The notes under the pieces were generated by a model, which had not been told where the DNA came from, searched no databases, and worked only from the letters and a program-made list of their open reading frames with translations. The position numbers were made by a program, and so were the translations under genes. From NCBI GenBank assembly GCA_934446095.1, contig CAKSDR010000011.1, positions 1 through 42,646 on the forward strand: a stretch of DNA of 42,646 nucleotides, read 5' to 3'. This DNA comes from an uncultured Eubacteriales bacterium. GTDB taxonomy: Bacteria; Bacillota; Clostridia; Oscillospirales; CAG-382. This document shows, in pieces, positions 7,713-15,409 of this stretch. Every line of letters begins with the position of its first letter. Position 1 is the stretch's first letter.

Positions 7713-8696
7713 ATGAACGGTTTTTCGGAACTGCAGCAAAAAAATGAAAGAAAAAACAGCATAAATTTAATATCGTATCTGCTGATCGGTCAGATGGTTT
7801 TTTCGCTTTTTCTTGGGCGTTTCGGCGATGTCTTTTTATATTTTTTCAACGATAGCGTAAAGGGATTTTTCATAGTTTTTTTAAAAAACACAATGAATTT
7901 AAAATATGATGAGGCATATTCCGCATATTATTCTTTTGTTTCATCGGGAGCGTTTAATGAATTTTGCGGAATGATAAATTACTTTCTCATTTTATTCGTT
8001 CCGTCTTATATATTTATAAAAATAAATAAGTCTAAAATTTCCGACTATTTTTCGGTACAAGGCAGTTTAAACCGCAACACCGGCAGGTATTGTGCGTTGG
8101 TTGTCGCAATTTCGATTGTTATAAGTAATATAACTTATGTTTTCTATAACTTTTTCGGATTCGACAGAGAACTTGACACCGATATATCCGGATATGATAT
8201 TCCTGCTCTTATAATATATTTTATATCCGTTGCAATACTGCCGCCGATAATTGAAGAATTTGTATTCAGGGGGGTAGTATTAAAGACCCTTTTGCCTTGC
8301 GGAAAGGTGTTTGCAATTGCCTGCTCGGCGGTGTTTTTTGCAACGCTTCATTCATATTCTTCCATGGCATTTGCGTTTTGCGCAGGCATTATTTTGGGAT
8401 ATCTCTCCGTCTTAACCGGAAATTTAAAAACGTCTATTGTGATTCATGCGGTAAATAATGCGACAAGCGCAATATTTTCTATACTTTCCGTTAAACTTTC
8501 TCCGGAAAATTACATTATTTTTCAATGCGTCTTGCTTATTGTAATATTCGGAGTTGCCTTGATGTCCATACCGAAAATTTTAAAAGACTTTGAAGCATGC
8601 AAAATAAATGAGGACTTAAATATTAAAGCGATCCTTACCCCCGCAAGCATTATTTATTTTGCAATAATGTTTTTAATTAATTGCAGGATGTTATGA
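7713..8696 (+). CDS. CPBP family intramembrane metalloprotease
   Basis: A 327-aa polytopic membrane protein with about eight hydrophobic segments and the CAAX-protease/bacteriocin-processing (CPBP, Abi) motifs: EEFVFRG (Glu181, Glu182, Arg186), FATLHSY (His213) and HAVNNA (His245, Asn249). These residues form the intramembrane active site of the family. Bacterial members process peptides or protect against bacteriocins; the substrate here is unknown. AAAGGGG precedes the ATG at 7713. The stop codon overlaps the start of tadA (ATGA), so the two are translationally coupled. Confidence 0.93.
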   Translation: MNGFSELQQKNERKNSINLISYLLIGQMVFSLFLGRFGDVFLYFFNDSVKGFFIVFLKNTMNLKYDEAYSAYYSFVSSGAFNEFCGMINYFLILFVPSYIFIKINKSKISDYFSVQGSLNRNTGRYCALVVAISIVISNITYVFYNFFGFDRELDTDISGYDIPALIIYFISVAILPPIIEEFVFRGVVLKTLLPCGKVFAIACSAVFFATLHSYSSMAFAFCAGIILGYLSVLTGNLKTSIVIHAVNNATSAIFSILSVKLSPENYIIFQCVLLIVIFGVALMSIPKILKDFEACKINEDLNIKAILTPASIIYFAIMFLINCRML

Positions 8697-9178
8697 ATAC
8701 TGAAAAAATCATAAATAAATCAGAGCGTTATTATATGAAAAGAGCTCTTTTGCGCGCAAAAACAGCATCAAGACACGGAGAGGTACCCGTAGGCGCGGTT
8801 ATTGTTTACAAAGGCAAGATTATATCCGGCGGAAGAAACCGCAGGGAAACCGGCAAAAATGCGCTATATCATGCTGAAATTTCCGCAATAAATAATGCAT
8901 GCAAAAAACTTGGCGGTTGGAGACTGCATGAATGCGACATGTACGTAACGCTTGAACCGTGCCCCATGTGTGCCGGTGCGATTGTAAACAGCCGAATTAA
9001 AAATCTTTATGTCGGCACACGCGACGAAAAGTCCGGAAGTTTTGGCAGTGTTGTAAATTTTAATGATCTTAGTTATAATCATAAGCCTTGCCTTCACTTT
9101 GGCATTCTGGAGAACGAATGCAAAGATGTATTGAGTCAATTTTTTAAAAAGCTCAGAGAAAACAAAAAACGGTCATAA
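8693..9178 (+). CDS. tadA: tRNA-specific adenosine deaminase
   Basis: A 161-aa zinc enzyme that converts adenosine 34 of tRNA-Arg(ACG) to inosine. The deaminase motifs are intact: HAE (His60, Glu62) and PCPMC (Cys90, Cys93), with GEVPVGAVIV and the C-terminal KLREN region typical of TadA. The ATG at 8693 overlaps the CPBP stop (ATGA) with AGGA just upstream; a TTG at 8681 in the same frame is a poorer choice. The stop codon is built into the terminator that follows. Confidence 0.95.
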   Translation: MNTEKIINKSERYYMKRALLRAKTASRHGEVPVGAVIVYKGKIISGGRNRRETGKNALYHAEISAINNACKKLGGWRLHECDMYVTLEPCPMCAGAIVNSRIKNLYVGTRDEKSGSFGSVVNFNDLSYNHKPCLHFGILENECKDVLSQFFKKLRENKKRS

Positions 9179-9194
9179 ATATGACCGTTTTTTT
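9164..9194 (+). terminator. Intrinsic terminator overlapping the tadA stop
   Basis: Stem AAAAAACGGTCAT / ATGACCGTTTTTT (9164-9176 with 9181-9193), loop AAAT, ending in a T run. The last codon and stop of tadA lie in the 5' arm and loop. Confidence 0.9.
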
Positions 9195-9263
9195 ATTTTG
9201 TTTTTGCATAAAACAAACTTTTTATAAATATAATGTTACAAAAAGAAAACAAGGAGATTTTAT

Positions 9264-9776
9264 ATGTTTGTTTGTTCATTAAAAGGAAAATCAATAAAAA
9301 CTGCCGGAGTGATTATGCTTTCTGTTATAGTAATCGCAATACTTATATGCATAATTCCGGATTATGACACATCTACATCAGCTTATGTTGAAGCGTCGAC
9401 AAACGAAAATATCAGTTTTAAAGGAATAAAAACAAACGAAGACAGACTTGCTTTTATTAACAAATTCGGTATAAACGTATCTGCCGAACCGATTGAAGAA
9501 TATACGACAACGATTCCTAAAAATTTTGATTCGGTATATACAAGTTACAATGCAATTCAAAAGGCTCAGGGACTTGATTTATCAAAATACAAGGGTAAAA
9601 AAATTACAAGATATACATATGAAATTACAAATTATCCTCACAATGCGCAAGGCGAGCCGAGCGGAAAAGTATTTCTGAATATTATAATGTGTAAAAATCG
9701 GGTTATTGGCGGAGATATCGCTTCTTCCGAAATGGGTGGTTTTGTGAAAACTTTCACGGATTTCAAGGGTGAATAA
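9264..9776 (+). CDS. DUF4830 domain protein, membrane-anchored
   Basis: A 170-aa protein with one N-terminal membrane anchor (about residues 12-31) and an extracytoplasmic domain of the DUF4830 type: FINKFGINVSAEPIEEYTTT, then a tyrosine-rich QGLDLSKYKGKKITRYTYE stretch, then a C-terminal VIGGDI. The family is common in Clostridia and has no assigned function. The ATG at 9264 follows AAGGAG. A TATAAT at 9229-9234 may be the -10 of its promoter, but the -35 is poor (TTGCAT at 19 nt). It is followed by a tiny DUF3789-like gene. Confidence 0.88.
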   Translation: MFVCSLKGKSIKTAGVIMLSVIVIAILICIIPDYDTSTSAYVEASTNENISFKGIKTNEDRLAFINKFGINVSAEPIEEYTTTIPKNFDSVYTSYNAIQKAQGLDLSKYKGKKITRYTYEITNYPHNAQGEPSGKVFLNIIMCKNRVIGGDIASSEMGGFVKTFTDFKGE

Positions 9777-9837
9777 AAAGGGCAGGTATGCATATAATAC
9801 CATTGGAAAACAAAAAAGTTTGAAAGCAGGTATAAAA

Positions 9838-9915
9838 ATGCTGTTATTTTTTATCGGTTGCCTTGTCGGCGGAACTTTCGGTGTTTTTACAATGTGTCTG
9901 GTCAGCATCTGCTGA
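9838..9915 (+). CDS. DUF3789-like 25-aa membrane peptide
   Basis: A 25-aa hydrophobic peptide, one predicted membrane helix, with the pattern FIGCLVGGTFGVFTMCLV. It matches the general look of DUF3789 peptides (short, glycine-rich helix ending in a T/I-M-C-L motif), which are annotated in many Firmicutes and often on mobile elements; no function is known. AAGCAGG lies 7 nt before the ATG. The gene ends just before a large terminator. No phage or plasmid gene is nearby, so it seems chromosomal here. Confidence 0.66.
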   Translation: MLLFFIGCLVGGTFGVFTMCLVSIC

Positions 9916-9919
9916 TAAT

Positions 9920-9965
9920 AAAAAATCTCCTTTTGCGGCAGCAGAGCCGGTAAAGGAGATTTTTT
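9920..9965. terminator. Bidirectional terminator between the DUF3789 gene and cinA
   Basis: Outer 14-bp stem AAAAAATCTCCTTT / AAAGGAGATTTTTT (9920-9933 with 9952-9965) plus an inner CGGC/GCCG stem in the loop. A runs on one side and T runs on the other make it usable on both strands by the convergent genes. Confidence 0.9.
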
Positions 9966-9970
9966 TATTG

Positions 9971-11233
9971 CTAAAAATCGCTTTTGCAAAAATCCAGGGC
10001 GAGTTTCAGCGCGTTTTTTGCGGCAAGCGTTCTTATATATTCAAGCTCGTTTTTATTGTTATGTCCGAAAATGAATTTTTTGCTTAATATTTTCCCGTTT
10101 GACAGTGCAATTCCGATGTATACGAGCCCCTGAGGCTTTTCCGGCGTTCCGCCGTCGGGACCTGCAATTCCGGTTGTGCTGACTGCAATGTCGGCATGTG
10201 TTGCATTTAATAGTCCCTGCGCCATTTCTTCGGCAGTTTGCTTTGAAACGGCACCGTATTTTTCAAGCGTTTCGTGACTGACATTCAGTACTTTTTCTTT
10301 AACTTGGTTCGCATATGTACAAACACCATATTCAAAAACGCGTGATGAGCCCGGAACATCTGTTATAAATTTTGAAATAAGGCCTCCGGTACAAGTCTCA
10401 CAAACTGAAATTTTTAATTTCTTTTGTGTTAAAAGAAGGACAAGTTCATATTCAATACCTTTTGAATCAATGCCGTAAACATAATCTTTGAGAATTCGTT
10501 TCACTGTGCCCGCAACAGGAATGATAAGTTCTTCCGCACTCTTTTCACATGAACTTTTTGCGGTAATGCGTACCCGAACTTCTCCGGAATTTACATACGG
10601 TGCAACTGTGGGATTTACAGACGTTTTCATAAGGTCATAAAGTTTTTCTTCAACCGCCGATTCGCCGATTCCGAAAATATTTATGTTTTTTGAAACAAGA
10701 ACAGAGTCCGAATACTTTTTAAGATACGAAAAAACATGATTTTCAAACATCGGCACAACTTCATTGGGAGGGCCCGGTAAAAGGATAACGCTTTTGCCTT
10801 CGCATTCAACGCAAAGTCCGGGCGCCGTGCCAAAATCGTTTTCGAATATTACGGAGTCATCAGGCACAAGAGATTGCTTAAAATTGTTCTCGGATACAGG
10901 AACATTTTTTCTCAGAAAATAATTCCGGATTTTATTTTTTATATTTTCGTCCGTGTGCATTTTTTTATTTAAAACGCAGCATACAGCTTCTTTTGTGATG
11001 TCATCGTATGTAGGGCCCAGACCTCCGGTCATAATAATGATATCGCTTCTTGAAAGACAAAGTTTTAAATTTTGGCAGAGCCTTTCAAAATTATCACCCG
11101 TTACGGTGTGATAGTAAACCGAGATTCCAAGTTCGGCCAATTTTTTTGAAATATATGACGCGTTGGTGTTTATAATGTCGCCAAGTAAAAGTTCTGTGCC
11201 GACGCAAAAAATTTCGGCTTTAATGTTTTTCAT
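9971..11233 (-). CDS. cinA: CinA family protein (MoCF domain plus nicotinamide-nucleotide amidase)
   Basis: A 420-aa cytosolic protein with an N-terminal molybdopterin-binding-like domain (about 1-170, starting EIFCVGTELLLGDIINTNA and with MTGGLGPTYDD) and a C-terminal CinA/PncC domain (about 260-415, CETCTGGLISKFITDVPGSS and STTGIAGPDGG). The family recycles NMN to nicotinate mononucleotide and ADP-ribose pyrophosphatase activity is reported for the N-terminal domain. GAGGGA precedes the ATG at 11233. It is the last gene of a minus-strand operon with thiI, 20 bp upstream. Confidence 0.96.
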   Translation of the reverse strand: MKNIKAEIFCVGTELLLGDIINTNASYISKKLAELGISVYYHTVTGDNFERLCQNLKLCLSRSDIIIMTGGLGPTYDDITKEAVCCVLNKKMHTDENIKNKIRNYFLRKNVPVSENNFKQSLVPDDSVIFENDFGTAPGLCVECEGKSVILLPGPPNEVVPMFENHVFSYLKKYSDSVLVSKNINIFGIGESAVEEKLYDLMKTSVNPTVAPYVNSGEVRVRITAKSSCEKSAEELIIPVAGTVKRILKDYVYGIDSKGIEYELVLLLTQKKLKISVCETCTGGLISKFITDVPGSSRVFEYGVCTYANQVKEKVLNVSHETLEKYGAVSKQTAEEMAQGLLNATHADIAVSTTGIAGPDGGTPEKPQGLVYIGIALSNGKILSKKFIFGHNNKNELEYIRTLAAKNALKLALDFCKSDF

Positions 11234-11253
11234 AACTGTCCCTCTATCTGAAT

Positions 11254-12447
11254 TTATTCCAATCTTAAGTGCGTACGCGAAGCAAGTGCTTCTTCAACGA
11301 GCGCGGAAACGTCAATTTTAGATTCTTCGTCAAGTATTTTTTCAAGAACGGGCTTTGTTGATGGGTGGCGCGGAGTGAAAACAGTGCAGCAATCTTCGAA
11401 CGGAAGAATTGAGGTTTCGAAAGTTCCTATTTTCCTTGCAATTTTGATTATTTCCTCTTTGTCATTTGCAATAAGAGGACGAAAAACAGGTATTTCCGCT
11501 GACACGGCAGCATTTGTAACAGTCATTGCGTCAAGAGTCTGGCTTGCAACCTGCCCGAGGCTTTCGCCTGTGATAATTGCGCGGCTTTTATAATTTCTTG
11601 CAATTTTCTCGGCGATTCTCATCATAAATCTGCGCAGCAAAAGCGTAAAATACTCCTCGCGGCACTTTTCTTTAAGTTCTTCCTGTATATGTGTGACCGA
11701 TACAATATTTAAATCCATGCTGCCGCAGTAATCAGTCATAATTTCCGCAAGGTCAATAACTTTTTGACGGGCTTGTTCACTTGTATACGGGAAACTTTCA
11801 AAATGCAGAGATTCGATTTTCATTCCTCTTTTTGCCATTGCATATCCTGCTACGGGACTGTCTATACCGCCCGAAAGCAAAAGCAACCCCTTGCCCGAAG
11901 AACCGCTGGGCATGCCGCCTGCGCCTTCTTCGCTTCCGCAGTGAATGTATGCCGCATAATCTCTGATTTCAACATATACGATTGTATCCGGATTTTTGAC
12001 ATCTACTTTTAGATGATGAAAATTTGAAAGCAGCACACCGCCGCACTCGCGTGCAATTTGGGGAGAATTAAGAGGAAAGTTTTTATCTGAACGTTTCGCT
12101 TCAACCTTGAAAGTTTTTGCGTCTTTCAGAATATTATATGTATATTTTGGCAATGAATATATAATTTCCTGCATGTTTTTTTCAACGCATGCAGCTTTGC
12201 AGAGAGAAACTATTCCGAAAACTTTTTTCATTCTTGAGAAAACCATGTCAATGTTTTCTGCGGCGTTGTCGTCCTGTGGTATAACATATACTGTAGACTG
12301 TGCTTTTTCAACGGTAAAATTTCCGCATCCTGCAAGTTTTCTGTTAATATCCTTCAAAAGAAGGCTTTCAAAATATGATTTGTTAAGTCCTTTTAATATA
12401 AGTTCGCCGTATTTCAGCAGAATTACTTCTTTAAATTTATTGTCCAA
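11254..12447 (-). CDS. thiI: tRNA uracil 4-sulfurtransferase
   Basis: A 397-aa enzyme that makes 4-thiouridine at position 8 of tRNA and can supply sulfur for thiazole synthesis. It has an N-terminal ferredoxin-like domain, a THUMP RNA-binding domain (about 60-165), the PP-loop SGGIDS (192-197) and the FEDCCTVF cysteine region near the end. The C-terminal rhodanese domain of the E. coli type is absent, as in most Firmicutes. No in-frame ATG exists near the N-terminus; translation must begin at TTG 12447, 8 nt after AGAGGA. It overlaps the upstream gene by 11 bp. Confidence 0.95.
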   Translation of the reverse strand: MDNKFKEVILLKYGELILKGLNKSYFESLLLKDINRKLAGCGNFTVEKAQSTVYVIPQDDNAAENIDMVFSRMKKVFGIVSLCKAACVEKNMQEIIYSLPKYTYNILKDAKTFKVEAKRSDKNFPLNSPQIARECGGVLLSNFHHLKVDVKNPDTIVYVEIRDYAAYIHCGSEEGAGGMPSGSSGKGLLLLSGGIDSPVAGYAMAKRGMKIESLHFESFPYTSEQARQKVIDLAEIMTDYCGSMDLNIVSVTHIQEELKEKCREEYFTLLLRRFMMRIAEKIARNYKSRAIITGESLGQVASQTLDAMTVTNAAVSAEIPVFRPLIANDKEEIIKIARKIGTFETSILPFEDCCTVFTPRHPSTKPVLEKILDEESKIDVSALVEEALASRTHLRLE

Positions 12448-12967
12448 GTTGTAGGTCCTCTCTTTTATTAATATAAAAATTTATTGCATCCGAAATGGAT
12501 TTTAAAAAGAAATCATCAGCTTCTATTACGACGACGCTGATTTCATTTGTAGTGTCAAACGGAATATAATATGCGTTTTCTCCGTTAAGGTTTTTCAGGT
12601 AGTAATAATATTTTAATGATTTTGTTTTAAACGAGTCTTTTGCTTTTAAAAATTCATCTTTTTTCAAAGGAACAGATACTGCTTTTGCAAGGTCAATGTC
12701 AACAACGCATAAACTTTTGTTTCCTGTCAGTTTATGCACGGTAAAACTATTTTCCGAAATCGTATAAAGATATGAATATATGCAGTTGTTTATCAATATA
12801 CTTATAGCAATACATAATAAAATTATGCCGCAAAACTGCAGTGCCGGCTTCAGTATCGGCACGGATATATTGTTCGATATCATAAAGGATATAATAGCAA
12901 GAATCAAAAGGACAAAAATATATGTATAAGTTTTTTTGCCCGGATTTTGCGCTTTATATTGAATCAC
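12437..12967 (-). CDS. Two-helix membrane protein of unknown function
   Basis: A 176-aa protein with two N-terminal membrane helices (about residues 14-31 and 41-60) and a cytosolic alpha/beta tail of about 110 residues. The layout, with a strand-rich tail after a helical hairpin, is like bacterial PH-like/YcxB membrane proteins, but this is only a resemblance. The start is GTG at 12967, ten bases after a perfect GGAGGT (12983-12978). It sits between the phosphoesterase and thiI, overlapping thiI by 11 bp, so it belongs to this operon. Confidence 0.75.
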   Translation of the reverse strand: MIQYKAQNPGKKTYTYIFVLLILAIISFMISNNISVPILKPALQFCGIILLCIAISILINNCIYSYLYTISENSFTVHKLTGNKSLCVVDIDLAKAVSVPLKKDEFLKAKDSFKTKSLKYYYYLKNLNGENAYYIPFDTTNEISVVVIEADDFFLKSISDAINFYINKREDLQLGQ

Positions 12968-12970
12968 AGT

Positions 12971-13459
12971 CTACTCTACCTCCAAAATTTTAAATTTCGC
13001 TGTTTTTTCGTCAAGGTCAATAATGCCGTAGGTGGGCATATTGCCGCATATGGGCCTTGAAATGCTGCCGGGATTAAAAAATGTAATATTATTTTTCGTT
13101 TCGTAAAGCGGCATATGCGTATGCCCGAAAAGACAGATATCGCAGTTTTGTCCGGCGGCTTTTTCGTACAGCAAATCAAGCGAACTCTTGACGTTCTGCA
13201 AGTGTCCGTGGGTGATTAATATTTTATGCCCGAAAAGATTTATATTTATCGAATTTTCTTTATAGATTCCGTCGTATATGTCGCAGTTTCCCGAAACTCT
13301 CAGCAATGCTTTTGTCGGAAAACGTCTTTCGATGTCATATGTATCGGTAAAGCAGTCGCCGAGATGAATAATAGTATCTGTGCAATTTTTATGCTTTTCC
13401 GCAGCATAAAGCATTTTTTCCGTGTTATGATGAGAGTCGGAAAAAACAAGAATTTTCAT
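12971..13459 (-). CDS. YfcE/MJ0936-type metallophosphoesterase
   Basis: A 162-aa calcineurin-like phosphodiesterase. All metal-binding motifs are visible: DSH (Asp8, His10), GD (Gly34-Asp35), GNCD (57-60), HGH (84-86) and GHTH (112-115). Family members hydrolyse model phosphodiesters with Mn2+ or similar metals; the natural substrate is not settled. GAGGT lies 7 nt before the ATG. In many Firmicutes this gene sits beside rdgB and rph; here it heads a different operon with a membrane protein, thiI and cinA. Confidence 0.92.
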   Translation of the reverse strand: MKILVFSDSHHNTEKMLYAAEKHKNCTDTIIHLGDCFTDTYDIERRFPTKALLRVSGNCDIYDGIYKENSININLFGHKILITHGHLQNVKSSLDLLYEKAAGQNCDICLFGHTHMPLYETKNNITFFNPGSISRPICGNMPTYGIIDLDEKTAKFKILEVE

Positions 13460-13548
13460 GAATTTTACCTCAATAAAATAAAATAGTATCGTTATTTCAG
13501 AAAGAGCATATATTGTTAGTAAAAAAACCGAATGGAGATGTGACGCGT

Positions 13549-13803
13549 ATGTTTAGCGAAGAAGAAATAAAAAAAATATTAAATCTGCCCAACGAGCAGA
13601 TAGAAAAGTATCTTGACAAAATAATAGCAAAGGCCGGTACGGACGGCGAGAAAATAAAGTCAAAAATTTCCAACGCATCAAAATTAAAACAAATGATATC
13701 AAATCTTTCTCCTGACGATATGCAAAAAATATCGCAGGCGCTGAATTCAAACGATGTTAAAAAAATCGCGCAAGTTTTAAATGATGAAACGGGAGGAAAA
13801 TGA
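13549..13803 (+). CDS. Small helical protein A of a three-gene cluster
   Basis: An 84-aa soluble, strongly charged and probably all-helical protein (MFSEEEIKKILNLPNEQIEK). The second half repeats a theme, SPDDMQKISQALNSNDVKKI. I do not recognise a family. The ATG at 13549 has GGAG 11 nt upstream; the TTG at 13513 would add 12 residues without a ribosome site. It ends 3 nt before the next gene. A CATATATTG at 13507-13515 looks like a sporulation -10 but lacks a good -35. The cluster is divergent from the phosphoesterase operon. Confidence 0.72.
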   Translation: MFSEEEIKKILNLPNEQIEKYLDKIIAKAGTDGEKIKSKISNASKLKQMISNLSPDDMQKISQALNSNDVKKIAQVLNDETGGK

Positions 13804-13806
13804 TTT

Positions 13807-14205
13807 ATGGATGAAAATATATCAGAAAAACTGAAATCGCTTCTTGATAATCCCGATGGGTTGTCAACGATTTTGTCGGTTGCGCAGACTATGATGAAAG
13901 CAACGCAGAACAAACCAAGACCCGCAGAACCGCGCGCACAGGATACAGAAGAAAAACCGGAAAGCCTGCAAGTTAAAGAGGAGCAGATAATTCCCGCATC
14001 AGCGCAGGGTATTATGGATTATAAAAGAAACAAAAGGCATAATTCCTTCAGAGATGACGAAAGAATAAACCTATTGATGTCAATAAGACCTTTTCTTGAT
14101 GACCACAAAAAGGGAAGAGTCGACAGCCTTGTAAAGGCGCTCGGCACCGCAAAAATTATCAATCAAGACAGAGATGAAGATATATGGCCTGATACCAAAA
14201 AATAA
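13807..14205 (+). CDS. Small protein B of a three-gene cluster
   Basis: A 132-aa soluble protein with a helical head (KLKSLLDNPDGLSTILSVAQ), a charged, proline-containing middle (about residues 38-70) and a helical tail (INLLMSIRPFLDDHKKGRVD). The tail pattern, a leucine-rich helix followed by RPFL and a basic helix, is one I associate with a widespread but unnamed clostridial family. GGGAGG precedes the ATG and overlaps the end of gene A, so A and B are coupled. No catalytic motif is seen. A partner-binding or structural role is a guess. Confidence 0.78.
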   Translation: MDENISEKLKSLLDNPDGLSTILSVAQTMMKATQNKPRPAEPRAQDTEEKPESLQVKEEQIIPASAQGIMDYKRNKRHNSFRDDERINLLMSIRPFLDDHKKGRVDSLVKALGTAKIINQDRDEDIWPDTKK

Positions 14206-14220
14206 CAAGGAGAACAAACG

Positions 14221-14628
14221 ATGTATTCACGAACTTTTGGAAATAACGCGTATAACGGTGTGAAAAAAGAAGAAATTCCGGTTCAATGCTTTAATACTGA
14301 AATATTAAATGTTGACAGTACAACCGAAAGGGGTGCTCCGAATATGGGTCAAAACGACTGCACAAGACAGTTGGAAAAAGAAGACGGTATGCAGCAATGC
14401 CGTGAGGAAAACTTCATTCGCGAAGAAAATTGCGCATGTGAAGACCGATTTCCTTCGGAGGAAAAGCCATGTTGCAAAAGCAAACCAGAAAAAAAGAATT
14501 GTGTTTTCGGAAATTTTTCTATAGACGATATTATACTTATTGCACTGATATTTTTGTTTTTAAAAGATGACATGCAAAAAGACGATATGATAATCCCGTT
14601 ATTGTTCGCAGTGCTTTTGATATTCTGA
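14221..14628 (+). CDS. Cys-rich protein C with C-terminal membrane hairpin
   Basis: A 135-aa protein. The N-terminal 95 residues are acidic and contain about ten cysteines, several paired (CAC, CC). The C-terminal 35 residues form two short hydrophobic segments with an acidic turn between them (IDDIILIALIFLFLKDD then MIIPLLFAVLLIF), like a membrane hairpin. AAGGAG precedes the ATG, and the gene follows B by 15 nt. The family seems to recur in Clostridia with B-like neighbours, but I know of no function. The cysteine content could mean metal binding or disulfide cross-linking. Confidence 0.78.
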   Translation: MYSRTFGNNAYNGVKKEEIPVQCFNTEILNVDSTTERGAPNMGQNDCTRQLEKEDGMQQCREENFIREENCACEDRFPSEEKPCCKSKPEKKNCVFGNFSIDDIILIALIFLFLKDDMQKDDMIIPLLFAVLLIF

Positions 14629-14630
14629 TA

Positions 14631-15365
14631 TCATTCGCTTTCGCTCAGAAGTGTGGTTTCAAGAAGATATACAAGAACGCCGTTTTCGTAACTTTCTGTT
14701 CTGACAACAAGTCCGTAATCAAGACTTATATAGTAATTTTCGATTATTGAAAGTTCGCCTTTTGTGTTTTTGAAAGTAACAAGCAGAAGTTTTCCGAAAT
14801 CGCTGTCCGCAAGTGTAAAAGTATAGTTTTCTTTATCGGCAACGTCCAAAAACGTTTCGACAACCGGAACGCCTGCTTCAGCAAATATGGAGTGAGTGTT
14901 TCCGCTGAATGTTTTCTCGTTTTCGACGCCTTTTGTATATGTTTTAACGGTAGTGTTCTTTTCATTTTGAGTAACGGATTTTACAAGTATGTTTCCGGAA
15001 GAATATTTTTTCAGGTTATATACATTATCAGAAAAAGAAAGAACACCAATCTGAGATAGCGATTTTCTGCCTGAATATATTGTGTATTTGTAGTTCCAGT
15101 AAAAACTGTCTTTCGGACGTATGTCCAAAATCAAGTTTTTTACATTGTCAAACGAAACCATAGGATAAACGGTAATGTTGTCATATTCATTTTTTCCCGA
15201 CTTTAAAGAGTCGTAAATTTTACCCTCGTCTCCGGGAAGAACAGTTGTTGAAAAGTCATTTTTTATCTTAAAAAAATTTATCGGCTTGAAAAAAATAAGA
15301 AATATTGCAAGCAATAAAATTATGATATAAATGGAAATAATCAGAATACGGAGTTTTTTATTCAT
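14631..15365 (-). CDS. Membrane-anchored extracytoplasmic protein of unknown function
   Basis: A 244-aa protein with one N-terminal membrane helix (about residues 7-27) and a beta-rich outer domain of about 210 residues. The segments IYSGRKSLSQIGVLSFSDN and ENYYISLDYGLVVRTESYENG suggest a half-open beta-barrel like LolA/LppX or similar lipoprotein-sorting folds; this is a weak structural guess. GAGGT lies 6 nt before the ATG. It follows tagO by about 40 bp on the same strand and is probably co-transcribed with it, which hints at an envelope role. Confidence 0.75.
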   Translation of the reverse strand: MNKKLRILIISIYIIILLLAIFLIFFKPINFFKIKNDFSTTVLPGDEGKIYDSLKSGKNEYDNITVYPMVSFDNVKNLILDIRPKDSFYWNYKYTIYSGRKSLSQIGVLSFSDNVYNLKKYSSGNILVKSVTQNEKNTTVKTYTKGVENEKTFSGNTHSIFAEAGVPVVETFLDVADKENYTFTLADSDFGKLLLVTFKNTKGELSIIENYYISLDYGLVVRTESYENGVLVYLLETTLLSESE

Positions 15366-15383
15366 ATATTACCTCTTTTTTAG

Positions 15384-15409
15384 ATTGCCGCATTTTGCGG
15401 CAATTTTTA
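15384..15409 (+). terminator. Short hairpin between tagO and the downstream gene
   Basis: ATTGCCGC / GCGGCAAT stem (15384-15391 with 15397-15404) and a 5-nt loop. A T run follows only in the plus direction, so it is terminator-shaped for antisense transcription rather than for the minus-strand operon; in the operon it would be a plain intercistronic hairpin. Confidence 0.4.
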
